Assembly: GCA_012797935.1 (NCBI GenBank)
Contig: JAAZOC010000069.1
Location: 1 to 24,228 of the forward strand
From: Candidatus Microgenomates bacterium
Lineage (GTDB): Bacteria; Patescibacteriota; Dojkabacteria; SC72
Direction: 5' to 3'
DNA: 24,228 nucleotides
A program made the translations under genes and the position numbers. Every line of letters starts with the position of its first letter. Position 1 is the stretch's first letter. This document shows positions 6,611 to 13,327 of this stretch, one piece after another. Under the pieces are notes generated by a model. The model was given only the letters and a program-made list of their open reading frames with translations. It had not been told where the DNA came from and made no database searches.

Positions 6611-8887
6611 ATGGACAAAGACAGCATATCTAAAACATTCGAATCAAAAGAAGAAGAGATATATTCTCTTTGGGAGGAATCGTCTCTTTTTAATCCTGAT
6701 AATATGGAAAAATATTTGCAGGAGAACGGATTTAATGTAAAGAAACCATTCACAATTACTCTCCCTCCTCCAAATGCTAATGGTAATCTCCACTTGGGAC
6801 ATATGTGTGGATATTCTTTCCATGATGCAATTGGTAGATATATGAGAATGACAGGACATCCTACTCTACTTTTACCTGGTAAAGATCATGCTGGTATTCA
6901 AACCGAAACATCTTTTACTAAAGAATTACAAAAGCAAGGGGAAAGTAAATGGGATTTGGGTAGAGATGAGTTTTACAAGAGATGTTATGAATTTTGTATG
7001 ACAAATGCTCAAAATGCTAGATCTCAGGAAAAAAGAATTGGTTTGTCAGCTGATTACTCTAGAGAATTTTTTACATTGGATCCAAGATTAACAAAGATAG
7101 TTTACGAAACATTCTATAAAATGTTTAAAGAAGGTATGGTTTACAGGGATAAAAGGATTGTAAATGTTTGTCCTAATTGTAAAACTGCACTCGCAGATAT
7201 TGATACTGAACATGAAGAAAAGAGAGGTATATTTGCATATATCATATATCCATTTGTTGAAGAAGAAGACAAAAAGAAAGCAATGGAGAGATTTGGAGTT
7301 GAAGGTATTACTGTTGCAACAACAAGACCAGAGACTATGATTGGAGATACTGCTGTTGCTGTTAATCCTAAAGATGAAAGATACAAAGAATTTGTAGGAA
7401 AGAAAGTTTTACTTCCTATTGCAGAAAGAGAAATTCCAATAATTGCAGATGAAGCTATTGATATAGAGGTTGGTACTGGAGCTTTGAAGGTTACTCCTGC
7501 TCATTCCCCTATTGATTTTGAAATTGGTAAGAAACATGGGTTGGAAGTAATGAATGTTATTGATGAAGAGGGGAAGATGACTGGACAAATACCAGAAAGA
7601 TTTAAAGGAATGGGTACAATTGATTGTTCAAAGGCATTAGTAAAAGAACTTGATGAATTAAAATTGCTTGTTAAGATTGAAAATATTAAACATGATGTAG
7701 CAGTATGTGAAAGATGTGGTACATCAATAGAACCTATCATCTCAAATCAGTGGTACTTAAATGTAGAACCTTTGGCTAAGAAAGCTCTTGAAGCTATTAA
7801 GAAAGGTGAATACAAAGTAGTTCCAAGTGGGCAACAAAAAGCTTTAGAATATTTTTTTGAGAATATTCAGCCTTGGTGTATTTCTAGACAATTATGGTGG
7901 GGACAAAGAATTCCTGTTTGGTACAACGGAGGAAAGAAACTCTATGATTGGTTGAATGAGAACAATGGTAAAACAGTTTCAGACTATGAAGAAACTACAG
8001 GTATTAAAGCAAATGGTACTGGAGAAATATTCTTAGGAGAGAATGCTCCTGATGATTCTGATGTTTGGGAAGCTGAAACAGATATGTTTGATACGTGGTT
8101 TAGTTCTGGACAGTGGCCTTACTCTACTCTTGGTGGTGTTGATGGTGAAGATTTCAAGAAGTACTATCCTACTCAGTTAATGGTTCATGCTAGAGATATC
8201 TTGTTCTGGTGGTCTGCAAGAATGATAATGTTTGGTTTTTACAAGACTGATGAAGTTCCTTTCCCTGCAACTTTCTTAACAGGTATGATATTGGCTTCTG
8301 ATGGGTCTAAAATGTCTAAATCTAAAGGAAACGGTGTTGAACCTCAAGAAGTTTTTGGGAAATATGGTGCAGATTCTCTAAGACTTTGGTATTACTCTGA
8401 TGCTCTTCCAGGTTCAAATGCTCCTTTAAGAGAGGAGAAGATAAAAGGAAATAGAAATTTTGTTAACAAGATTTGGAATGCAAGTAGATTTATCTTAATG
8501 AATATTGATGAATCAGAAATAGATGAAATAATCGGTTGTGATGTAAAAGATACAGAAAGAGTATTAAAAACAAAGGAACATTTAGAAAAGGTTGGTAAGT
8601 ATATTGAAAAATATCAATTCAATTTAGGAGCTGAAGCTATTAGAGAATTCTTCTGGCATGAATTATGCGACAAATGGATTGAGGAGATAAAGAATGAAAT
8701 AAAAGATTCTCCTGTTGGTAGTGATATTAGAAAAGAGAAACTTTCTGAATTACTGTACATCCTAAAGGAGAATTTGAAGATTATGCATCCATTCATACCT
8801 TTTGTAACTGAAGCTGTATGGCAAGAATTAGTAAAGCTAGGCTTAGCAAAGGGAATGTTGATGTCTCAGCAGATGATGTCCCTCTAG
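6611..8887 (+). CDS. valS: Valyl-tRNA synthetase, short form
   Basis: 758 residues. It charges tRNA-Val with valine. The Rossmann core has PPPNANG and HLGH (61-64) as the HIGH motif, and KMSKS is at 567-571. The editing domain is marked by TVATTRPETMIGDTAV. WCISRQLWWGQRIPVWY and DTWFSSGQWPYSTLG are typical of ValRS rather than IleRS or LeuRS. The anticodon-binding domain runs to FIPFVTEAVWQEL, and the protein then ends within about 20 residues. Most ValRS are about 860-950 residues and carry a C-terminal coiled-coil arm, which is absent here. The TAG stop sits within a perfect hairpin. Whether this is a natural short form or a recent truncation is not clear. No ribosome site precedes the ATG. 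Confidence 0.95.
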   Translation: MDKDSISKTFESKEEEIYSLWEESSLFNPDNMEKYLQENGFNVKKPFTITLPPPNANGNLHLGHMCGYSFHDAIGRYMRMTGHPTLLLPGKDHAGIQTETSFTKELQKQGESKWDLGRDEFYKRCYEFCMTNAQNARSQEKRIGLSADYSREFFTLDPRLTKIVYETFYKMFKEGMVYRDKRIVNVCPNCKTALADIDTEHEEKRGIFAYIIYPFVEEEDKKKAMERFGVEGITVATTRPETMIGDTAVAVNPKDERYKEFVGKKVLLPIAEREIPIIADEAIDIEVGTGALKVTPAHSPIDFEIGKKHGLEVMNVIDEEGKMTGQIPERFKGMGTIDCSKALVKELDELKLLVKIENIKHDVAVCERCGTSIEPIISNQWYLNVEPLAKKALEAIKKGEYKVVPSGQQKALEYFFENIQPWCISRQLWWGQRIPVWYNGGKKLYDWLNENNGKTVSDYEETTGIKANGTGEIFLGENAPDDSDVWEAETDMFDTWFSSGQWPYSTLGGVDGEDFKKYYPTQLMVHARDILFWWSARMIMFGFYKTDEVPFPATFLTGMILASDGSKMSKSKGNGVEPQEVFGKYGADSLRLWYYSDALPGSNAPLREEKIKGNRNFVNKIWNASRFILMNIDESEIDEIIGCDVKDTERVLKTKEHLEKVGKYIEKYQFNLGAEAIREFFWHELCDKWIEEIKNEIKDSPVGSDIRKEKLSELLYILKENLKIMHPFIPFVTEAVWQELVKLGLAKGMLMSQQMMSL

Positions 8888-8893
8888 GGACAT
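8876..8893 (+). terminator. Hairpin spanning the valS stop codon
   Basis: ATGTCCC-TCTA-GGGACAT forms a perfect 7-bp stem with a 4-base loop. The TAG stop begins in the loop. An AT-rich run (ATATATTTC) follows but is a poor U-tract, so termination is possible but weak. It could instead stabilise the mRNA end. Confidence 0.4.
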
Positions 8894-8919
8894 ATATTTC
8901 TAACCATAATTAAATAGTT

Positions 8920-8943
8920 ATATAATCATAATTAGGATTATAT
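8920..8943. repeat. AT-rich inverted repeat upstream of metG
   Basis: ATATAATC and GATTATAT form an 8-bp inverted repeat around an 8-base centre, followed by TTTTG. It lies in the 84-base valS-metG gap just upstream of a candidate metG promoter. It could be a weak terminator, an operator, or chance in AT-rich DNA. Confidence 0.35.
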
Positions 8944-8946
8944 TTT

Positions 8947-8955
8947 TGATATAAG
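8947..8955 (+). promoter_or_regulatory. Candidate extended -10 promoter of metG
   Basis: TGATATAAG (TGn + TATAAG) places the start near 8962, giving metG a leader of about ten bases with no Shine-Dalgarno sequence. Read-through from valS is also possible. Confidence 0.45.
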
Positions 8956-8971
8956 TTATTTTTGAATTTAA

Positions 8972-10414
8972 ATGGATAAAAAACTATACATAACAACTAC
9001 ACTCCCCTATGTAAATGCAGAACCTCACATTGGTCATGCCTTGGAATTTGTTCAAGCAGATACGATATCTAGATACTTTAAGATTAAATTGGGATCTGAA
9101 AACGTATTCTTCAATGTTGGTACTGATGAACATGGACAGAAAATATTTAGAAAAGCAAAAGAAGAATGCTTAGAAATACAAGACTTTGTAGATAAGTATT
9201 CACAAAGATTTAAAGATTTCTGCAAGTTATTTCTTGTTGAATATGATTCCTTTTACAGAACATCAACAAAAGAACATCATAAAGCAGCTCAAGAATTTTG
9301 GAAAAAGTGTCAAGATAATGGAGATATATACAAGAAAAGATACAGTGGCAGGTATTGTGTAGGTTGTGAAAGATTCATAACTGAGAAAGAGCTTGTTGAT
9401 GGAAAGTGTCCAGATCATGGAACTGAACCGGAATTTAGAGATGAGGAGAACTATTTCTTCAAACTATCTGGTTACAGAGATCATCTTCTTAATTGGTTGA
9501 AAAGTAATCCAGATATTTTAAAACCTGTATCTAAGCTAGAAGAACTAAAATCGATTATTTCAGAAGCTGAGGATATTAGTATTTCTAGATTGAGAGAAAA
9601 TTTGCCATGGGGTATAGAAGTACCAAACGATCCTGAGCAAGTATTCTATGTTTGGTTTGATGCTCTAACAAACTATGCAATTGCAGTTGGTTTTGGTAGC
9701 GATGAAAAGCGATTGAATGAATGGTGGCCAGGGATTCAGTTATTTGGACCAGATAATCTTAGATTTCAAGGATGTATTTGGCAGAGCATGTTGGCTTCAG
9801 CTGGACTTTCTCAAACTGCAAAACTACTTGAGCATGGAATGGTGTTAGGTTCGGATGGAAGAAAAATGTCAAAAACTTTGGGAAATGTAATCTCACCATT
9901 TGATCAAGAAGAAAAATATGGAGCAGAAGTTGTAAGATTCTACCTACTCTCTGGTATTTCTACATATTCTGATTCTCCGTACAAGGAAGAAGATCTTGTT
10001 AATATGTATAACTCAAGACTTGCAAATAATTTTGGTAATTTGTTGAATCGTGTAATTCATCTCTCAAATACAAAAGAGGTAAATATTAATAGATATGATG
10101 ATGTTGAAGAAGATTTCAAGACGAAGGTAGATTCTCTTAAGGACGAGGCAGAATCTTTGTATGATCAATATGAGATAGCTCTTGCAAGTGAAAAAGTTGA
10201 TATGTTAGCCGATTTCGGAAATAAATACATAACTGAAAAGGAACCATGGAACAAAAATCTTACAAAAGAAGAAGTCGAAAAAATACTTAACAACCTAAGT
10301 TATTTGTTAAATATTGTTATCTCTCTATATACACCTATCATTCCTAATAGTTGTAGTAAAGCATCCAAAGCATTAAATGATAGAGAAAGTATTATTTTGT
10401 TTAATAAGATATAG
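8972..10414 (+). CDS. metG: Methionyl-tRNA synthetase
   Basis: 480 residues. It charges tRNA-Met for initiation and elongation. The HIGH motif is intact at 19-22 after TTTLPYVNAEP, and the KMSKS motif reads KMSKT at 298-302. A single zinc knuckle has Cys129-X2-Cys132 and Cys146-X2-His149. DEHGQKI and FYVWFDALTNY are typical MetRS segments. The protein ends after the anticodon-binding helical domain and has no C-terminal tRNA-binding (EMAP) domain. The conserved segment usually like GKDI-RFH-WPA reads FGPDNLRFQGCIWQS here, an unusual divergence near the active site. It follows valS in the same direction after 84 bases. Confidence 0.94.
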   Translation: MDKKLYITTTLPYVNAEPHIGHALEFVQADTISRYFKIKLGSENVFFNVGTDEHGQKIFRKAKEECLEIQDFVDKYSQRFKDFCKLFLVEYDSFYRTSTKEHHKAAQEFWKKCQDNGDIYKKRYSGRYCVGCERFITEKELVDGKCPDHGTEPEFRDEENYFFKLSGYRDHLLNWLKSNPDILKPVSKLEELKSIISEAEDISISRLRENLPWGIEVPNDPEQVFYVWFDALTNYAIAVGFGSDEKRLNEWWPGIQLFGPDNLRFQGCIWQSMLASAGLSQTAKLLEHGMVLGSDGRKMSKTLGNVISPFDQEEKYGAEVVRFYLLSGISTYSDSPYKEEDLVNMYNSRLANNFGNLLNRVIHLSNTKEVNINRYDDVEEDFKTKVDSLKDEAESLYDQYEIALASEKVDMLADFGNKYITEKEPWNKNLTKEEVEKILNNLSYLLNIVISLYTPIIPNSCSKASKALNDRESIILFNKI

Positions 10415-10422
10415 CTGTTTAT

Positions 10423-10430
10423 GCTATACT
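10423..10430 (+). promoter_or_regulatory. Candidate promoter of the pilN-pilO unit
   Basis: GCTATACT preceded by AT forms an extended -10 (TGCTATACT from 10422), 29 bases before the ATG at 10460. A second candidate, TATAAC at 10447-10452, ends seven bases before the ATG and would give a leaderless message. I cannot choose between them. Confidence 0.4.
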
Positions 10431-10459
10431 GAACTTAGTAAACATATATAACTGCCCAA

Positions 10460-11023
10460 ATGTTAGGTACAGAAAAACAACCAAAATCAATAAACTTCTT
10501 GGAAGCTGTATATTCTCCAAATGACATTTGGTCTAGTGCATATCTTTGGTTAACAGAGGTAGGAAAATACCTCTTAATTGCTGTTGAGGTTGTTGTTTTA
10601 GGTGTATTTTTTTCAAGATTCATATTAGATAGAAAGAATAATGATCTTACAGAACAAGTAAATAGTCAGGTTGTTCTTCTTTCAAATGATACTTGGAGAA
10701 CAAATGCTGCACTTTTTGAGAATTACCAAGTCCTTTTTAGTGATATTAAGAAAGTTAGAACAGAACAAAGTATTAATTCCTTGATCGTAAGTGAGCTGAT
10801 TGGTGGTATCCCATCGACACTTACTTTAGAAAGTTTTTCTTTTAATGGAAATAGAGTTTCCTTTCAGATAAGTGCTTCAAGTTTGGAGGCTGTAACTAAT
10901 TATGAGACAGCATTAAAGAACAATTCTGATTATTATGATGTAAAGTTCTCAATTAACAAAGATAGTACTGAAATAAATGTTGTCATATCTTTTGGTTTAA
11001 CTTCGTCTTCAGAGAAAAAATAA
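10460..11023 (+). CDS. PilN-like type IV pilus assembly protein
   Basis: 187 residues: a short cytoplasmic N-terminus (SINFLEAVYSPN), one membrane helix at about 35-56, a coiled-coil-like stretch and a small alpha/beta exterior domain (ELIGGIPSTLTLESFSFNGNRVS). This is the PilN layout. The IP-LTLESFSFNGN pattern matches the PilN ferredoxin-like domain. PilN and PilO form the inner-membrane platform linking the cytoplasmic ATPases to the pilus. The stop shares bases with the next ATG (TAATG), so it is coupled to the PilO-like gene. No PilM gene lies directly upstream. The nearest actin-fold protein is the FtsA-like gene at 3598-4836 on the other strand. Confidence 0.75.
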   Translation: MLGTEKQPKSINFLEAVYSPNDIWSSAYLWLTEVGKYLLIAVEVVVLGVFFSRFILDRKNNDLTEQVNSQVVLLSNDTWRTNAALFENYQVLFSDIKKVRTEQSINSLIVSELIGGIPSTLTLESFSFNGNRVSFQISASSLEAVTNYETALKNNSDYYDVKFSINKDSTEINVVISFGLTSSSEKK

Positions 11024-11640
11024 TGGAAGAAAAGAATATCAACACAGTTGAATATATTAAAATGGTAAAAGAGTCTCCAGAGAAGAAGAAGGCTTATATT
11101 TATTTGGGTTTTACTATCTTAATTACAGCATTATTGATTGTATTTGCTCTTAGACCTACCATTACAGTAATAACAAGGATAAATAAAGAGCTTAAAGAGA
11201 AAAATGCTTTAACAAAATCATTAGAAAACAAGATATCAACTCTCTCTGCTCTAGAGCAACAGTATGCAGAGAACAAGAAGGAGTTAGGAAATCTAGAATT
11301 AATCTTTCCAGCAGATGGTAACTTTAGTCTTTTAATGTCTAATATTGATTCAGTGGTTTCTAGAAATGGTTTTGCTTTGTCTTCAATCAATTTTGATGAT
11401 TACAAAGGTGAGCTTTTTTCTTCCAATACAACAGTTTTACAACCAAAGACTTTGAGAATTGGTCTTAAGGGAAAAGAAGTAAATCTTGTTAATCTTCTTA
11501 GAGATTTAGAGGCATTGCCTATGTATCCAGTTATTGAAACTGTTTCTTTCTCGACTCAAAAGGGACAAGATGGTCTTCAATCATTTAGTATTTCAATTAG
11601 AGTCTATGATATTGATAATGATAAATTTTATAAGCAATAA
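11023..11640 (+). CDS. PilO-like type IV pilus assembly protein
   Basis: 205 residues with a cytoplasmic N-terminus, one membrane helix (about 24-42), a coiled coil (about 50-95, KELKEKNALTKSLENKIS) and an exterior alpha/beta domain beginning LIFPADGNFSLLMSNI. The phrase LIFPxxxN-LL-I and the later FSISIRVYD strand fit PilO (Pfam PilO/GspM-like). It overlaps the PilN-like gene by one base. It would dimerise with that protein at the membrane. Confidence 0.75.
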   Translation: MEEKNINTVEYIKMVKESPEKKKAYIYLGFTILITALLIVFALRPTITVITRINKELKEKNALTKSLENKISTLSALEQQYAENKKELGNLELIFPADGNFSLLMSNIDSVVSRNGFALSSINFDDYKGELFSSNTTVLQPKTLRIGLKGKEVNLVNLLRDLEALPMYPVIETVSFSTQKGQDGLQSFSISIRVYDIDNDKFYKQ

Positions 11641-11643
11641 GCT

Positions 11644-11886
11644 ATGGAATTAGTAAAAAAATCTTTAGTAGCATTAGTATTGTTATTTGTTGTTTGCTTA
11701 GTATGTGTCGGTTTATCTATATATTTTAATTCTAGTGCTGTTAATGTTAATCCAAATGCAAATTCATACATTAAACAGTTAAGAAATCAGTTTGATCTGG
11801 AAGAATTACAAAAAATCACAGAGAGAACGACTGATAGTTTCCCGGTGCAACCTGAAGAATTCTTTTCTCTTGTAGGAGAGGATTAG
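11644..11886 (+). CDS. Small single-pass membrane protein of unknown function
   Basis: 80 residues: one membrane helix at about 5-28, then a short polar tail (SYIKQLRNQFDLEELQKI). I do not recognise the family. It starts three bases after the PilO-like stop, so it is very likely the third gene of the pilus unit. It may occupy the place of PilP, but it is far shorter and shows no PilP motif. Its TAG stop interlocks with the TAA of the convergent sigma factor gene in the shared bases TTAG (11883-11886). It is not a lipoprotein by sequence. Confidence 0.65.
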   Translation: MELVKKSLVALVLLFVVCLVCVGLSIYFNSSAVNVNPNANSYIKQLRNQFDLEELQKITERTTDSFPVQPEEFFSLVGED

Positions 11887-12962
11887 TCTATATAGTCACT
11901 TAATCTCTGTTGTGCTGATTTTTCCTTTAGTCTCTTTAAAGCTTTTGCTTCTATTTGTCTAATTCTTTCTCTTGTTACACCAAATTCTCTTCCAACTTCT
12001 TCAAGTGTTCTTGAAACTCCATCATCTAGGCCAAATCTAAGTGTTAAAACTCTTCTTTCTCTATCTTGTAATGTGTCCAAAATATCATGTAACTGGTTTC
12101 TAAGATATTCACTTGTTGCATATTCCTCTGGTGATTGAGACCAATCATCAGGAATAATATCTTGTAGTTTACTATCTTTTTCCTCACCTATTGGAGTTGC
12201 TAATGATGTTGGATTTTGTTTTATCTTTTTTATTTCAGCTATCTTTTCTATTTCGATATCCATCTCTTTTGCTATTTCCTCATCTGTTGCAGGTCTACCA
12301 AGCTTTGTTGCTAAAGTATTACTTACTTTGTTGAACTTGTTAATAGTTTCAATCATATGAACAGGTACTCTAATAGTTCTTGCCTGGTCTGCAATTGCTC
12401 TTGTTATTGCCTGTCTAATCCACCATGTAGCATAAGTAGAGAATTTAAAACCTTTAGTATAGTCAAATTTCTCAACTGCTCTCATTAATCCAATATTACC
12501 TTCTTGTATCAAGTCTAGTAATTCAAGGTTACTTTTACTGTATTTTTTAGCGATACTAACAACAAGTCTTAGGTTTGCAGTTATTAGTAATTGACCTGCT
12601 TCTTTGTCTCCTTTCTCAATCCTTTTTGCGAGAATAATTTCCTCTTCTCCATTCAAAAGAGGAATTCTACCTATTTCGTAAAGGTATGATCTAATTGCAT
12701 CAGTAGAAAGATTTGTTTGTATTGTCTTAAGAATCTTTATTTTGTTCTCAAGTGTAAGTTCTTCTTTAGTTTGTGTCTCTACATTTTCTTCTGGTTCTAG
12801 TACTTCTATTTCATTTTCCTGTAACTTCTCAAATATTTCATCAAGTAATTCTATCTCCTCTTCAATTGTTGGAAATACATCCAAGAGATCCTCTTGTGTA
12901 AGAAAGCCTTGGTCTTTTCCCTTTTTTACAAGGTAACTAATAGCCTTACTTTTATTTGTCAT
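11883..12962 (-). CDS. rpoD: Primary sigma factor (sigma-70/SigA)
   Basis: 359 residues, close to the short SigA of Gram-positive bacteria. Residues 1-50 resemble region 1.1 and an acidic linker follows. Region 1.2 is at about 86-115. Region 2 is at about 120-198, including DLIQEGNIGLMRAVEKFDYTK and the -10 recognition helix STYATWWIRQAITRAIADQ. HMIETINK (202-209) keeps the His and Glu that in E. coli sigma-70 contact the TG of extended -10 promoters, which fits the TGn-TATAAT elements in this window. Region 4 ends with GVTRERIRQIEAKALKRL, the -35 recognition helix. The -10 element CATAAT ends exactly six bases before the ATG, so its mRNA is predicted to be leaderless. Confidence 0.97.
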   Translation of the reverse strand: MTNKSKAISYLVKKGKDQGFLTQEDLLDVFPTIEEEIELLDEIFEKLQENEIEVLEPEENVETQTKEELTLENKIKILKTIQTNLSTDAIRSYLYEIGRIPLLNGEEEIILAKRIEKGDKEAGQLLITANLRLVVSIAKKYSKSNLELLDLIQEGNIGLMRAVEKFDYTKGFKFSTYATWWIRQAITRAIADQARTIRVPVHMIETINKFNKVSNTLATKLGRPATDEEIAKEMDIEIEKIAEIKKIKQNPTSLATPIGEEKDSKLQDIIPDDWSQSPEEYATSEYLRNQLHDILDTLQDRERRVLTLRFGLDDGVSRTLEEVGREFGVTRERIRQIEAKALKRLKEKSAQQRLSDYID

Positions 12963-12968
12963 ATTTTG

Positions 12969-12981
12969 ATTATGGTATAAT
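12969..12981. promoter_or_regulatory. Back-to-back -10 elements between rpoD and the zinc-ribbon gene
   Basis: ATTATGGTATAAT is an inverted repeat of ATTAT/ATAAT. The plus strand has TGGTATAAT (extended -10, hexamer 12976-12981), seven bases before the ATG at 12989. The minus strand has CATAAT (12974-12969), six bases before the rpoD ATG. The hexamers are one base apart inside a 26-base gap. Confidence 0.7.
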
Positions 12982-12988
12982 TTATATT

Positions 12989-13327
12989 ATGAACTATGAT
13001 GATATTAATATAACTGAAAAGAAGCAATTTTTTCTTGATTCTGTTGCAAAATTCTGTGACAAGTGTGGTGGCCCATATTCAGTAGATGATGTTAAAATAC
13101 TTCAAGACACTAAAACTTCCGCAATTATACACTTCTCGTGCCATATTTGTAAATCAAAGCATATTGCCTCGTTCGTTGCAAAATATGGTATTAGTAGCAG
13201 GGTTCCAATTAATACTGATTTAGAGGTTGATGAAGTACAGAAATTTTCTAAAAAGAAAGTTCTTTCGCTTCAGAATATTCTTGATCTGTATATAGGAATT
13301 AAAGATAAAACAAAGATTACTATTTAG
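12989..13327 (+). CDS. Small zinc-ribbon protein of unknown function
   Basis: 112 residues from the ATG at 12989. An upstream in-frame start at 12956 would place the N-terminus on the promoter, so I reject it. A four-cysteine zinc ribbon is clear: Cys23-X2-Cys26 and Cys51-X2-Cys54 in a beta-strand-rich core. A charged tail ends QNILDLYIGIKDK. I do not recognise a named family. It is divergent from rpoD with shared promoter DNA, which suggests linked expression. A transcription-related role would be a guess. The TAG interlocks with the stop of the convergent gene in TTAG (13324-13327). Confidence 0.75.
   Translation: MNYDDINITEKKQFFLDSVAKFCDKCGGPYSVDDVKILQDTKTSAIIHFSCHICKSKHIASFVAKYGISSRVPINTDLEVDEVQKFSKKKVLSLQNILDLYIGIKDKTKITI

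Noticed and set aside
12956..12988. Earlier start for the zinc-ribbon gene
   Set aside because: These codons overlap the rpoD start and the -10 elements, and would lie upstream of the predicted transcript start.
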